The translations under genes and the position numbers were made by a program. From positions 806,001 to 870,000 of the forward strand of contig NZ_CP088017.1 in the NCBI RefSeq assembly GCF_021049285.1: 64,000 nt of DNA. Direction: 5' to 3'. Source of the DNA: Ruania halotolerans (GTDB lineage Bacteria > Actinomycetota > Actinomycetes > Actinomycetales > Beutenbergiaceae). Position 1 is the first letter of the stretch. Each line of letters opens with the position of its first letter. The notes under the pieces were generated by a model. The model saw nothing but the letters and a program-made list of their open reading frames with translations, was not told the DNA's origin and searched no databases. Positions 7,811-17,692 of the stretch are shown piece after piece.

Positions 7811-9250
7811 GTGACTGTCCGCCTGCATGATTCCGCCACTCGCGAGGTCCGCGACCTCGTGCCCCGTCAACCGGGCCGAGTAGGGATCTACCTGTGTGGC
7901 GCCACCGTCCAGGGCGCGCCGCACATCGGGCACCTGCGCTCGGCCATCGCTTTCGACATCCTCGTCCGCTGGCTCCGCCGGACCGGGCTCGAGGTGACGC
8001 TCGTCCGCAATGTCACCGACATCGACGACAAGATCCTCACCAAGTCGGCTGAAGCGGGTGTGCCGTGGTGGGCCTGGGCGCACCGGTTCGAGCGGGAGTT
8101 CGCCTCCGCCTATGCCGCCCTCGGCGTCCTCCCGCCTACGTACGAGCCGCGCGCCACCGGTCACGTCCCCGAGATGATCGAGCTGATCGACCGGCTCATC
8201 GAACGCGGGCATGCGTACACCGGCAGTGAGGGCAACGTGTACTTCGACGTCCGCTCCTGGGGCAAATACGGGGCGCTCACCCGCCAGCTCCTGGAGAACC
8301 TCAGTGCCGAGGAGGATGACGCCTCGGATAAGCGGGATCCGCGGGACTTCGCCCTCTGGAAGGCCAGTAAAACCACTGATCCTGAGGGCGCCTCGTGGAC
8401 CACGCCGTGGGGTCGCGGCCGGCCCGGCTGGCACCTGGAATGCTCGGCGATGGCCCGCAAGTACCTCGGCGAGGGTTTCGATATCCATGGCGGCGGGATC
8501 GACCTGCGGTTCCCCCACCACGAGAACGAGCTCGCCCAGTCCCAGGCGGCCGGCTGGGACTTCACTCAGCTGTGGATGCATAACGCCTGGGTGACGGTGA
8601 GCGGGGAGAAGATGAGCAAGTCGCTCGGAAACTCCCTCACCGCCGATGCCGTGCTGGAACGCACCACACCAGTGGTGCTCCGGTACGCCCTCGGCGCCGT
8701 GCACTACCGTTCCACGCTGGAGTTCACCGATGCCACACTCACCGAGACGGCGGCCGCGTGGGAGCGCATCAGCCAGTTCATCGCGCGCGCGGGCGAACGC
8801 GTGGGTATCGCCGCGGCCGACGAGGTGGACGCTGCGGCGCTCCCGGAGGCCTTCGCCGCCGCCCTGGATGACGACCTGAACGTCTCCGCGGCGCTCGCGG
8901 TGGTGCACGAGCACGTCCGCCTCGGGAACACGGCACTGGCCGAGCCTGCGGGGAGCAGGGATACTGCCATCGCCGACGGCGTACTGACCGTGCGAGCGAT
9001 GCTCGCCGTGCTCGGGCTGGACCCGCTCGCCGCGCCCTGGTCGAGCAGCGCAGCCTCCGACGGCGGTACGAAAGAAGCGCTGGCCGTGCTGGTGGACGCC
9101 GTGCTCACCGAGCGCGCGCAGGCGCGCGCCGCCAAGGACTTCGCCCGAGCGGACGCGCTGCGCGATCGTCTCGTGGAAGCAGGGATCATCGTCGAGGACT
9201 CCCCGGACGGCGTCCGGTGGAGCGTGAAGGAGGCCACTGGTGGCCGGTAA
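7811..9250 (+). CDS. cysS: Cysteinyl-tRNA synthetase
   Basis: This class I synthetase charges tRNA-Cys. The zinc-binding start YLCGATV contains Cys29, the HIGH motif is PHIGH (37-41) and KMSKS lies at 267-271. The [22 protein letters not shown] segment carries the other zinc ligands, with PHHENE after it. Length is 479 aa, and the C-terminal anticodon-binding part ([17 protein letters not shown]) is complete. This is CysS rather than the mycothiol ligase MshC, because a full C-terminal domain is present. It overlaps rlmB by 11 bp, forming the conserved actinobacterial cysS-rlmB pair. Confidence 0.96.
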   Translation: MTVRLHDSATREVRDLVPRQPGRVGIYLCGATVQGAPHIGHLRSAIAFDILVRWLRRTGLEVTLVRNVTDIDDKILTKSAEAGVPWWAWAHRFEREFASAYAALGVLPPTYEPRATGHVPEMIELIDRLIERGHAYTGSEGNVYFDVRSWGKYGALTRQLLENLSAEEDDASDKRDPRDFALWKASKTTDPEGASWTTPWGRGRPGWHLECSAMARKYLGEGFDIHGGGIDLRFPHHENELAQSQAAGWDFTQLWMHNAWVTVSGEKMSKSLGNSLTADAVLERTTPVVLRYALGAVHYRSTLEFTDATLTETAAAWERISQFIARAGERVGIAAADEVDAAALPEAFAAALDDDLNVSAALAVVHEHVRLGNTALAEPAGSRDTAIADGVLTVRAMLAVLGLDPLAAPWSSSAASDGGTKEALAVLVDAVLTERAQARAAKDFARADALRDRLVEAGIIVEDSPDGVRWSVKEATGGR

Positions 9251-10217
9251 TTCCAAACGTCAGGGAGCCGTGCGCAAGCCCGGCAGCAAGAAGGGTGCCC
9301 AGGTCGGCACCGGCGGCCATCGCCGCAAGGGCCTGGAGGGCAAGAAGCCGACCCCCAAGGCCGAAGACCGCCCCTACCACCCGGCAGGGAAACGCAAAGC
9401 CGCCGCCGAACGCGAGGCAGCCAAACGCGGGCCCGCCAGGGCCCGCGGGGGCTCAACCGGCCCGAAGACCCACGAGATCGTGGCGGGCCGCAATGCCGTG
9501 GTGGAGGCACTGCGTGCGCAGATTCCGGTCACCACGGTCTACCTCGCCACGGGCATCGACTCCGATGACCGCACCCGGGAGATCCTCTCTGCTGCGGCTG
9601 TCAGGACCCTGCCGGTCCAGGAGGTCCGCAAGCCCGAACTGGACCGGCTCACCGACGGCGCCTCGCACCAGGGCGTGGCCGTGGAGGTGCCGGCCTACTC
9701 CTACGCGGAGCCGGCCGACCTGCTCGATCTCCCCGTCAAGGCCGGGCGTGCGCCACTGATCGTGGCGCTCGATGGCATCACCGACCCGCGCAACCTCGGT
9801 GCCGCGTTGCGCTCGGCTGGGGCATTCGGGGTGGACGGTGTGGTGGTGCCACAACGCCGGTCGGCCAGCGTGACGGCTGCGGCGTGGAAGGTCTCCGCGG
9901 GCGCCGCCGCCCGGGTTCCGGTGGCTCGCGCCACGAATCTGGTGCGCGCTCTGGAGGATTACAAGAAGGCGGGCTGCTTCGTGGTCGGCCTCGACGGCGG
10001 CGGTACCACCGCCATCGCGGACCTCGAGCTCGCGACCGAACCACTGGTCCTGGTGCTCGGCTCCGAGGGTAAGGGGCTGGGCCGGCTCGTCCAGGAGACC
10101 TGCGACCTGATCGTCTCGATCCCCATCGCTGCCAGCACGGAATCCCTGAACGCAGGTACCGCCGTCGGGATTGCGCTGTATGAGATCGCCCAGGCGAGGC
10201 GGTCCGCCTCGGCCTGA
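9240..10217 (+). CDS. rlmB: 23S rRNA (guanosine-2'-O-)-methyltransferase, SpoU family
   Basis: This 325-aa SPOUT methyltransferase likely modifies G2251 of 23S rRNA. The first 75 residues are a basic, lysine-rich extension usual in actinobacterial members. A substrate-binding domain follows ([16 protein letters not shown]), then the knotted catalytic domain. Motifs are [32 protein letters not shown] and [23 protein letters not shown]. It overlaps the end of cysS. The specific target is taken from family assignment. Confidence 0.9.
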   Translation: MAGNSKRQGAVRKPGSKKGAQVGTGGHRRKGLEGKKPTPKAEDRPYHPAGKRKAAAEREAAKRGPARARGGSTGPKTHEIVAGRNAVVEALRAQIPVTTVYLATGIDSDDRTREILSAAAVRTLPVQEVRKPELDRLTDGASHQGVAVEVPAYSYAEPADLLDLPVKAGRAPLIVALDGITDPRNLGAALRSAGAFGVDGVVVPQRRSASVTAAAWKVSAGAAARVPVARATNLVRALEDYKKAGCFVVGLDGGGTTAIADLELATEPLVLVLGSEGKGLGRLVQETCDLIVSIPIAASTESLNAGTAVGIALYEIAQARRSASA

Positions 10218-10224
10218 GACGGGC

Positions 10225-11502
10225 TCAGTTCTCGCCGTCGAGGATGATCTCGATCACCGGGTGCAGCACGTCGGGACGGATCGTCGGCAGTTGCAGGGTG
10301 AGTGTGCCCGGCGGCTGACCACCGGGGGTGGTGTTCCATGCCTGCTGCCCCGGGTCGAACTCGGTACGGGCGACCTCGGAGCCATCGTGCAGGAACCGGG
10401 CGAATCGGACCTTGCCCGCGAGGCCCGGCAGGTGCACGTGTCCAAAGGCCCAGGTGAGCAGATGCAGGTAGAGCCTGTCGTCCCGACGAGTCAGCGCCGT
10501 CCCGGGCGGGGGTGGTACCTCGGACGGCCCGGCACCGATCACGGACTGCGCATGCAGATCCATCCATGTGCCGATCTCCGCGAGCGTGGCCGAGTCCTGC
10601 GGGGTGAGCGCGCCGCGACCGTCCGGTCCGACGTTGAGCAGGAGGTTGCCGCCCTTGGCCACCGAGTCCACCAGCATCCGCACCAGCAGATCGGCGGACT
10701 TGAACTCGAGATTGTCCCGGTCGTATCCCCACGATCCGTTCATGGTCTGACACGCCTCCCAGAGCACGGGAACCCCGCCTGAGGTCATCGGCCCATCCGG
10801 TTGATACTGCTCCGGCGTGACCAGGTCCCCGCCGATCCCGAGACGATCGTTGACGATGATCCCGGGCTGCAGCTCGCGTGTGAGGGCGAGGAGCGCCTCG
10901 GCGTCCCAGTCCTGCGCCCCCTTGCCAGGTAGACCGTTCATGCCGTCGGGGTAGGTGAAGTCGTAGAACAGGTAGTCGACCGGTCCGTACCCGGTGAGCA
11001 ACTCGCGGACCTGGGCGTGGAGATACTCGCGATAGCGCGCCATGTCCCGGCCGGAGTTCAGCTCGGTGAGGTCGCCGTCCTCGCGGCGAGGGTGGTGGCA
11101 GTCGATCGTGAAGTCCGGGTGGTGCCAGTCGATCACGGAGTGATAGAAGCCCACCCGTAGCCCTTCGGCCCGGCATGCTTCGGCGAACTCGGCCACCAGG
11201 TCCCGTCCGCATGCCTGCATGCTGGTGTAGTCCGAGACCCCGGAGTTCCACAGCGCAAACCCGTCGTGATGCTTGGTGGTCAGCACGGCGTAACCCATCC
11301 CGGCCGACCGCGCTGCGCGCGCGATCGCTCGAGCGTCGAACCGGTCCGGGTCGAACACCTGCGCATACCGTTCGTACTCGTTCAGCGGGATCTGCTCCCG
11401 GGTCATCACCCACTCGTGCCGAGCGGCAACGGAGTAGAGACCGAAATGGACGAACAAGCCGAAGCGGGCGGCGGTGAACCAGTCGGTCTGTGCGAGGGTC
11501 AT
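10225..11502 (-). CDS. Alpha-L-fucosidase, GH29
   Basis: The 425-aa protein matches GH29 from its first residues: WFTAARFGLFVHFGLYSV, then YAVLTTKHHDGFALWNS with the conserved HHDGF. In VDYLFYDFTYPDG the aspartate after LFY is the expected nucleophile. There is no signal peptide, so it acts in the cytoplasm on imported fucosides. It is convergent with rlmB and divergent from the gene at 11701. It opens a 12-kb carbohydrate region, though no operator shared with the sugar cluster is visible. The exact substrate linkage cannot be read from the sequence. Confidence 0.9.
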   Translation of the reverse strand: MTLAQTDWFTAARFGLFVHFGLYSVAARHEWVMTREQIPLNEYERYAQVFDPDRFDARAIARAARSAGMGYAVLTTKHHDGFALWNSGVSDYTSMQACGRDLVAEFAEACRAEGLRVGFYHSVIDWHHPDFTIDCHHPRREDGDLTELNSGRDMARYREYLHAQVRELLTGYGPVDYLFYDFTYPDGMNGLPGKGAQDWDAEALLALTRELQPGIIVNDRLGIGGDLVTPEQYQPDGPMTSGGVPVLWEACQTMNGSWGYDRDNLEFKSADLLVRMLVDSVAKGGNLLLNVGPDGRGALTPQDSATLAEIGTWMDLHAQSVIGAGPSEVPPPPGTALTRRDDRLYLHLLTWAFGHVHLPGLAGKVRFARFLHDGSEVARTEFDPGQQAWNTTPGGQPPGTLTLQLPTIRPDVLHPVIEIILDGEN

Positions 11503-11700
11503 GACGGCGTTGTCCTCTCACCGAGGCACGATCGCCCCGATACATCGGATGCTTCATGGGGAAGAGTCGCCCGAGCATGGGCGTTGGTGCGTGTTCGAGC
11601 CGACAAACATCCTACCCATGGTGAGGCGCCTTCAAAAGGTCACTGTTCGCTCGCACGGCGTGCAAGAACCCTGCACGTCCGGTAGGTAGGCTCTCGGGAC

Positions 11701-13053
11701 ATGAGCACGTCGACGTCGTGGCAGCGGCACCAGGGGCAGATCACGGCACCCGATGCGCGGGTGCTGCGCACTGCGGGATTCCTTGACGGTGCCCTCGTGG
11801 TGGCCATCCTCGAGGCCGACCCGGAAGAGCAGGCCGCAGTCTGGGTGAGTGTGGCCACCGACCCGGAGCAACGGGTTGCCGTGCTCGGTCCGGATGCGGA
11901 GACGGTGATCCCGGGGCCGCCGCTGCAGGAACTTGCGGAGGCCCTCGCACAGGAGTGCCAGGGCACTGCCATCTTCGGCGATGTGATCGCTGTGAACCAG
12001 CCGGAGGGCGAGACGGAGGATCCGTTCGAACCCCACCTGGACGTCACCAGCGTGCCCGAGCGCACCGTGGTGTTGCTGCACGGTGGCCGAGAGAGCGCCG
12101 AGCGTCTGGCCACCTCCCTCGGGGCCACGGTGCATGCCGTGCTCGGCGAGGTACCGGAGCTGGGCGAGGATAGCGACCGCAGTGAAGGGGCGGGTAGCGC
12201 CGATACGCCAGAGACCCCTGAGACCGCCGACCGCGAGAGCATCGACCGCCATGCGATCGCCGTGCTCCTGGTCGATGCTCCCGGAGTGGAGGAGCTGGAC
12301 TTCACCGGGCAGGCCTGGCCCGCCGTCGTGCTCGAGCGCCGCACGATGTACCCGGCGGTCACCGCGGTCAATGGCGCAGCCCACACTCATGTGTGGGGTC
12401 TGGAGCGAGCCATCATTCCGGGCGGGGGAGTGGCCCCTGCGTTCGCCGAGCAGGTGCTCGGTCATGAAGCACTCGCCGACGGCGTCCTGGCGGCTCTCCC
12501 GGATGCCGACCGTGATCGGGTGCTCCATGCCCTGCGTGGCCCGGAGCTGGCGCCATTGGTGGGCGCCCTCGGCCTGCCACAGGATCTGGTCGAGCCGCTG
12601 ACGGCCTTCCTCGATGGCGAGACCGACGCGACAGATGTGCCTGGGGCGCAGGAACTGGAGCCCGTGGGCCTGTCCGAACTGGTCCGGCGCCGTGCCCGGT
12701 TGGCAGCCGACGACGCCAGGAACGCCGCACTGCAGGCACGCGAGGATGCCCGGGAACGGACCCAGCATGCGACGGAGGATGCGTGGCGCCGCGCCCAGCA
12801 AGCGGCCGAGGACGCCCGGACCGGCGTGGCGGCGTTCGCCGACGCGGCGGAGCAGCCGGCACGGACGTGGGGCCCCTATGCCCTCGCCGCCGTCGAGACG
12901 GTCGCTGGTGCGGTGCTGTGGCGGCGCTCGTCCCGCCCGGGCACGAAGCGTGGTTGGGCCGTGACCGGCAAAGTGGCCGCTGCGGTGCTCTTCAGCGGTG
13001 CGCTGGCGAACGTCGGCGCCGCGGTCTGGCCGCGACTGCGCGGCGAGGGGTGA
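11701..13053 (+). CDS. Conserved actinobacterial protein of unknown function
   Basis: The 450-aa product belongs to no family I can name. Residues about 1-300 form a globular region with no recognised catalytic motif. A stretch at about 320-395 (RRRARLAADDARNAALQ and similar) is rich in Ala, Arg, Asp and Glu and is probably a coiled coil. The end has one hydrophobic segment (VAAAVLFSGALANVGAAVW) followed by PRLRGEG, suggesting a C-terminal membrane anchor. The LacI gene starts 13 bp after its stop, so read-through transcription is likely. Confidence 0.75.
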   Translation: MSTSTSWQRHQGQITAPDARVLRTAGFLDGALVVAILEADPEEQAAVWVSVATDPEQRVAVLGPDAETVIPGPPLQELAEALAQECQGTAIFGDVIAVNQPEGETEDPFEPHLDVTSVPERTVVLLHGGRESAERLATSLGATVHAVLGEVPELGEDSDRSEGAGSADTPETPETADRESIDRHAIAVLLVDAPGVEELDFTGQAWPAVVLERRTMYPAVTAVNGAAHTHVWGLERAIIPGGGVAPAFAEQVLGHEALADGVLAALPDADRDRVLHALRGPELAPLVGALGLPQDLVEPLTAFLDGETDATDVPGAQELEPVGLSELVRRRARLAADDARNAALQAREDARERTQHATEDAWRRAQQAAEDARTGVAAFADAAEQPARTWGPYALAAVETVAGAVLWRRSSRPGTKRGWAVTGKVAAAVLFSGALANVGAAVWPRLRGEG

Positions 13054-13066
13054 ACCGGGACCGCCG

Positions 13067-14065
13067 ATGGCCGTGACCATGCGGCAGGTGGCTCAGCACG
13101 CCGGTGTATCCCTGAAAACGGTCTCCAACGTCGTCAACCAGTACGAGCACGTGAGTGCCTCGATGCGCAGCCGAGTGTTGGCTGCCATCGACGAGCTCGG
13201 GTATCAGATGAACGTGACCGCCCGGAACTTGAGCACGGGGCGCACCGGAATGCTCGCTCTGGCCGTGCCCGAGTTACAACTGCCGTACTTCGCTGAGCTC
13301 GCCGATGCCGTCATGGACGCCGCCGACGAACTCGGGTACACGGTGCTGATCGAGCCGACTGCGGGCATGCGCACCGGCGAACTCGATGTGCTCCGCAGTC
13401 CGCGGCGCAGTATGAGCGATGGGCTCATCTACTCCCCGACCGCCTTGCGCGACGCCGATGCGGCGGCCCTGGCGGTGGACTTCCCGATGGTCCTGCTCGG
13501 TGAGCGCGCACTGACCTCAGACGTCGATCACATCGTGATGGCGAACGAAGCAGGTGGGCGAATGCTCACCGAGCACCTGCTCGCCCAGGGGTGCCGGCGG
13601 ATCGCGATCATCGGCGCACATGATGCAGAGGTCGGCGCCGGGTCGCTGCGTTTGCGCGGTGTGCGCGCCGCCCTCACGGCCGCGGGCCTCGATCCAGACG
13701 ATGTCGTCTCCTCTGGTTCGCAACGCTGGTCGCGGGAAACGGGCCGGGGTGCCGTGGCAGAACTCCTGACGCGTGGAGCGCAGTTCGACGGACTGCTTGC
13801 GCTCAATGATGCGATGGCTCTCGGTGCCATGCGCGCGCTCTGGGAGGCGGGTGTGGAGGTGCCCGGCCAGGTGCGGGTGGCCGGCTTCGACGATATCGAG
13901 GAGTCCCGGTATGCGCGCCCATCCCTGACCACGGTGAACCCGGGGCGGGAAGAGATCGCCCGGACCGCCGTCCGGCTCCTGGTCGACAGGATCGAGGGGC
14001 GCGCCACGGGAGTGTCCGAACATCAGGTACCGGCCACGCTGGTGGTCCGCGAATCCAGCCGCTGA
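13067..14065 (+). CDS. LacI-family transcriptional regulator 1
   Basis: The 332-aa protein has an N-terminal helix-turn-helix (MRQVAQHAGVSLKTVSNVVN, with hinge helix LSTGRTG) and a periplasmic-binding-like effector domain. The core-domain signature LLALNDAMALGAM and VAGFDDIEESRYARPSLTTV are typical. The start was set at ATG 13067, since residues upstream are out of family. It probably binds the palindrome at 14111-14126 and represses the downstream sugar operon. The effector is probably a sugar bound by the lipoprotein encoded next. Confidence 0.93.
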   Translation: MAVTMRQVAQHAGVSLKTVSNVVNQYEHVSASMRSRVLAAIDELGYQMNVTARNLSTGRTGMLALAVPELQLPYFAELADAVMDAADELGYTVLIEPTAGMRTGELDVLRSPRRSMSDGLIYSPTALRDADAAALAVDFPMVLLGERALTSDVDHIVMANEAGGRMLTEHLLAQGCRRIAIIGAHDAEVGAGSLRLRGVRAALTAAGLDPDDVVSSGSQRWSRETGRGAVAELLTRGAQFDGLLALNDAMALGAMRALWEAGVEVPGQVRVAGFDDIEESRYARPSLTTVNPGREEIARTAVRLLVDRIEGRATGVSEHQVPATLVVRESSR

Positions 14066-14082
14066 TTCGCCCGGGAAGACTC

Positions 14083-14126
14083 TTGACAGCTGGATCTCCT
14101 TCGGAGAGAATTTACACCGGTGTAAA
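14083..14126 (+). promoter_or_regulatory. Promoter with perfect LacI-type operator
   Basis: The -35 box TTGACA lies at 14083-14088, and 17 bp later GAGAAT (14106-14111) can serve as -10. Directly overlapping is the perfect 16-bp palindrome TTTACACCGGTGTAAA (14111-14126) with the central CCGG usual in LacI operators. Binding would block the start site. It sits 52 bp before the binding-protein ATG. Confidence 0.85.
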
Positions 14127-14177
14127 CCTATGATCGCGAATGCAGACGGCGCACTGGAGCGCCGGGACGGAGTCGAC

Positions 14178-15482
14178 ATGAAGAACGTCAAGCGAACGAT
14201 CAGGCTCGGGGCGCTGGGAGTCGCCGGCATCCTCGCTCTCGGTGCCTGTTCGCAGGGCAGTGCTGACACTGACGCGGACGAGGGTGATGTGACGATCCGG
14301 TTCGCCTGGTGGGGTAACGACGAACGCGCTGAGATCACCAACGCCGCCGTGGATGCCTTCGAGGCGGCCAATCCGGACATCACGGTGGAGACGGAGTTCA
14401 TCGATTTCAACTCCTACTTCGACCGCCTCGCCACGGCCACTGCCGGAGGCGATGCGCCGGATGTCATCACGATGGGCGGCGCCTACCCTCGCGAGTACGG
14501 CGATCGCGGTGCCCTACTCGATCTGGCAGAGGTCTCGCAATGGCTGGACCTGAGTGTGCTGGACGAGAGTGCGCTCGCGAATGGCTACTTCAGCGAGACC
14601 CAGTACGGAGTTCCGACCGGTGCGAACACCTTCGGGGCCATCATCAACCGGGACATCTTCGAGGAAGCCGGCATCGCGCTGCCGGACGAGGAGAGCTGGA
14701 CGTGGGACGAGTTCGCTGATCTCGCGGTCCAGCTCAGCGACGCCACCGACTCCGACACCTACGGCGCCGAGGACCCCACGGCGGCTGACATGCTCGATGC
14801 CTATCTGTACCAGCGTACGGGGCAGGGCTTGTACACCGAGGACGGAACGCTCGCCGCGCCTGCCGAGGTGATCACCGACTGGTTCACGCTCACCACGCAG
14901 TTGCGGGACACCGGCGGAACGCCGTCAGCCAGTCTGACCTCTGAGCTGAGCACCCAGACGGCACCGGAGCAGAGTCTGCTCGGCCAGGGCCGGGCAGCGA
15001 TCGGGTTCGGCTGGTCCAACAGCATCGGCGCTCTCCGGGACGCGTCGGGCGATGACATCGTGCTGGCACGATTGCCTGGTGACACGGGCGAGCACGGCTC
15101 GGGTATGTGGCTCCAGGCCTCGCAGCTCTACACGATCAGCTCAGGCACCGAGCACCCGGAGGCGGCGGCACGGTTGGTCGACTTCCTGGTGGGCAGCACC
15201 GAGGCGGCCGAGCACATCGGCACCGACCGGGGCATCCCCTCCAACCCCGAGATCCGTGAGTTCCTCGCCGCCGAAGGACTGGAGGAGAATACTCAGATCG
15301 AGTTCGACTTCATCGAGAGAGTGAGCGGATTCGTGGATGGCCACTTCGTGATCGGGCCTACCGGTTCAACCGAGACGGCGCTGATCGTGGACCGACTGAA
15401 CGACCAGATCCTGTTCGAGCAGATCACCCCGGAGCAGGCAGGTCAGCAGTTCGTCGACGAGGTCACGGCGGCAATCTCCTGA
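14178..15482 (+). CDS. ABC sugar-binding lipoprotein
   Basis: The 434-aa protein is a cluster-1 solute-binding protein. The start at ATG 14178 gives a lipoprotein signal peptide with lipobox LGAC (Cys about 24). The mature part shows TIRFAWWGNDERAEIT, DVITMGGAYPREY and the WTWDEFADLAVQL element typical of carbohydrate-binding members. It is probably tethered to the outer face of the membrane and delivers an oligosaccharide. Unusually, no permease genes follow: the next gene starts 20 bp on and encodes an enzyme. Its permeases must lie elsewhere or be borrowed. The operator at 14111-14126 controls it. Confidence 0.93.
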   Translation: MKNVKRTIRLGALGVAGILALGACSQGSADTDADEGDVTIRFAWWGNDERAEITNAAVDAFEAANPDITVETEFIDFNSYFDRLATATAGGDAPDVITMGGAYPREYGDRGALLDLAEVSQWLDLSVLDESALANGYFSETQYGVPTGANTFGAIINRDIFEEAGIALPDEESWTWDEFADLAVQLSDATDSDTYGAEDPTAADMLDAYLYQRTGQGLYTEDGTLAAPAEVITDWFTLTTQLRDTGGTPSASLTSELSTQTAPEQSLLGQGRAAIGFGWSNSIGALRDASGDDIVLARLPGDTGEHGSGMWLQASQLYTISSGTEHPEAAARLVDFLVGSTEAAEHIGTDRGIPSNPEIREFLAAEGLEENTQIEFDFIERVSGFVDGHFVIGPTGSTETALIVDRLNDQILFEQITPEQAGQQFVDEVTAAIS

Positions 15483-15502
15483 GTGAGCGGAGGGCAGCGG
15501 CG

Positions 15503-17590
15503 GTGATCGATCGGCGGGCGCTCATCGACCGGCACCGGATCGAGGTGGACGGGAGCGACCAGCGTGCACCGTTGAGCGTGGGCAACGGTGAACACTGCAT
15601 CACCCTCGACGTCACCGGAACCCAGACCGTACCCGAGCACTATCCGGTGGCCGATCCGGCAGGGGGACGGGCCGGCACCCTCCTCGGTACGTTCACTCAG
15701 TGGGCATGGCACGCGACGCCGCGGCCCGCAGGGGCTGATCTGGGCGCCTTCACCCGCGACTACCCCACCGACCGGGGATCGGTGCCCTATGTCGACGCCC
15801 CGCCGATGAGTCGCGATGACTCCGACCTGGACCCCGCCTTGCTGTGGCTCCGATCGAACCCGCACCGACTGCACCTGTACCGCATCGGATGGGTCCTCGC
15901 TGACGGTGCCGGCCCCCCGCAGTCCGGGCGACTGCGGCGGCCCCAGGTCGACGAGATCGTCGGCACGCAGGAGCTTGACCTGTGGACGGGTGCGGTAACG
16001 TCCCGCGCTCGCCTGGCCGGTCATCAGGTCCGGGTGAGTACCGCATGTCATCCGGATCGGGACGCCGTCGCCTGGGTGGCGGAGCTGCCAGCGCAGACCC
16101 TGGCGATCGAGATCGAACTCCCCTACGGGTCCGAGGGCTGGAGCGGGGGAGCGGACTGGGATCGTCCAGGTGCGCATCAGACCCGGGTGCGCCCCGCTGG
16201 CGGGGGTACCGAGGTGGTGCGCTGGTTCGACGGCGTCCCGCACCATCGGCTCATGCTCTGGCACGGGCGAGAGCTGGAGGTCCGTCAGGTGGAGGAGCAC
16301 CGGATCGTGCTCGTCCAGACCGGCACCAGGATCGAGTTGGTCATCGAGCCCGTGGCGCTCGGCCGCTCCACCGGCGACCCACTGACGGCGGCCGCCGTCG
16401 TGACCGCCGCGGCCGAGCACTGGCCGAGGTTCTGGTACACGGGAGCCGCACTGGACCTGCACGAGTCCACCGATCCCCGCGCGGGAGAGCTGGAGCGCCG
16501 CGCAGTGCTCTCGCAGTACCTGACGGCCATCCACGGTGCCGGTTCCACCCCACCGGCCGAGACCGGACTGATGGTGAATAGCTGGCGCGGGCGATTTCAC
16601 CTGGAGATGCACTACTGGCACGCCGCCCACTTCCCCCTCTGGGGGCGCCCTGAGTTGCTCGAACGATCCATGCCCTGGTACCACCGCATCCTCGACGTGG
16701 CCCGTGCCACTGCCTGGCAGCAGGGATACACCGGCGCGCGGTGGCCCAAGCAGGTGGCACCGGATGGCGTGGAGAGCCCGAGCAATATCGGTCCGTTCCT
16801 GCTCTGGCAGCAACCCCATCTGATCCACCTCGCTGAGCTCTTGCGCCGTGCCGGTTCCTCGGAAGCCGTTCACCTGCATGCGGAACTGGTGCTGGAGAGC
16901 GCCGCCTTCATGGCGGATGTGGTGGTTCCGGGCAGCGCGGGATACGGCCTCGGGCCTCCGCTGGTCCCCGCCCAGGAGAGTGATGCCGACCGTCGTGAGC
17001 AGTTGTGCGATCCGCCGTTCGAGCTCGCCTACTGGCGCTGGGGCCTGCACGTGGCGAACCAGTGGCGCGAACGGCTCGGGCTTCCGGCCGACCCACGCTG
17101 GGCCGAGGTGGCCGCCCGGATGCGGCCGCCGCACGAACATGACGGTTGCTACACCGCGCTGGGGGTGCCACCGTGGACCACCCGGTCGGATCATCCTGCG
17201 CACGTCTACGCGCTCGGCGTGGTCCCTGATACGGGTTACGTCGATCACGCCACCATGCGGCGCACGCTGCATGACGTGCTCAATGACTGGAACTGGGAGA
17301 GCACGTGGGGGTGGGACCACCCGGCACTCGCCATGACGGCAGCCCGGCTCGGCGAACCCAGCCTCGCCGTCGACCTCCTGCTGGCCGACCATGCGAAGAA
17401 CACCTACCTGGTGAACGGGCACAACTGGCAGACGGAGACGTTGCCTGCCTACCTGCCCGGCAATGGTGGACTGCTCATTGCGCTCGCCATGATGGTGAAA
17501 GGCTGGGACGGCACAGACGTCCAGACCCCGGGCTTCCCCGCAGACGGTTCCTGGGTCATCCGCCACGAGGGCTTGATTCGGTCGGTCTGA
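15503..17590 (+). CDS. Probable six-hairpin glycosidase-like protein
   Basis: The 695-aa product has an N-terminal beta-rich region (about 1-300) and a C-terminal alpha-helical part (about 330-690). This resembles the GH65/GH-L type (alpha/alpha)6 barrel arrangement. The stretch GRFHLEMHYWHAAHFPLWG sits where GH65-like enzymes carry their acidic catalytic region, and NWESTWGWDHPALAMTAARL follows later. There is no signal peptide, so it is cytoplasmic. It is translated 20 bp after the binding protein in the LacI-controlled operon, so it probably cleaves or phosphorolyses the imported sugar. The exact family and catalytic residues are not certain. Confidence 0.65.
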   Translation: MIDRRALIDRHRIEVDGSDQRAPLSVGNGEHCITLDVTGTQTVPEHYPVADPAGGRAGTLLGTFTQWAWHATPRPAGADLGAFTRDYPTDRGSVPYVDAPPMSRDDSDLDPALLWLRSNPHRLHLYRIGWVLADGAGPPQSGRLRRPQVDEIVGTQELDLWTGAVTSRARLAGHQVRVSTACHPDRDAVAWVAELPAQTLAIEIELPYGSEGWSGGADWDRPGAHQTRVRPAGGGTEVVRWFDGVPHHRLMLWHGRELEVRQVEEHRIVLVQTGTRIELVIEPVALGRSTGDPLTAAAVVTAAAEHWPRFWYTGAALDLHESTDPRAGELERRAVLSQYLTAIHGAGSTPPAETGLMVNSWRGRFHLEMHYWHAAHFPLWGRPELLERSMPWYHRILDVARATAWQQGYTGARWPKQVAPDGVESPSNIGPFLLWQQPHLIHLAELLRRAGSSEAVHLHAELVLESAAFMADVVVPGSAGYGLGPPLVPAQESDADRREQLCDPPFELAYWRWGLHVANQWRERLGLPADPRWAEVAARMRPPHEHDGCYTALGVPPWTTRSDHPAHVYALGVVPDTGYVDHATMRRTLHDVLNDWNWESTWGWDHPALAMTAARLGEPSLAVDLLLADHAKNTYLVNGHNWQTETLPAYLPGNGGLLIALAMMVKGWDGTDVQTPGFPADGSWVIRHEGLIRSV

Positions 17591-17635
17591 CCCTCGCTAC
17601 GCACGCCTGGCCGTGTGCACCTGGACCGGCAGTTG

Positions 17636-17650
17636 GTTGCTCGGTGCAAC
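17636..17650. promoter_or_regulatory. Inverted repeat, possible operator
   Basis: GTTGC (17636-17640) and GCAAC (17646-17650) form a 5-bp inverted repeat with a 5-bp spacer, 43 bp before the ThuA-like ATG. It may be a second regulator site inside the cluster. It differs from the operator at 14111. The evidence is slight. Confidence 0.3.
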
Positions 17651-17692
17651 ATAACTACACTCGAGCCTGACGTAAACCCTTCGAGGACGAGG

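Noticed and set aside
7676-9256. Antisense open frame of over 500 codons across cysS
   Set aside because: High GC in third positions leaves few stops in this frame; the composition is non-protein-like and cysS is certain.
15443-17566. Antisense open frame of about 700 codons over the six-hairpin-like gene
   Set aside because: It has no ribosome site and no family resemblance, and it overlaps a gene with good operon spacing on the plus strand.
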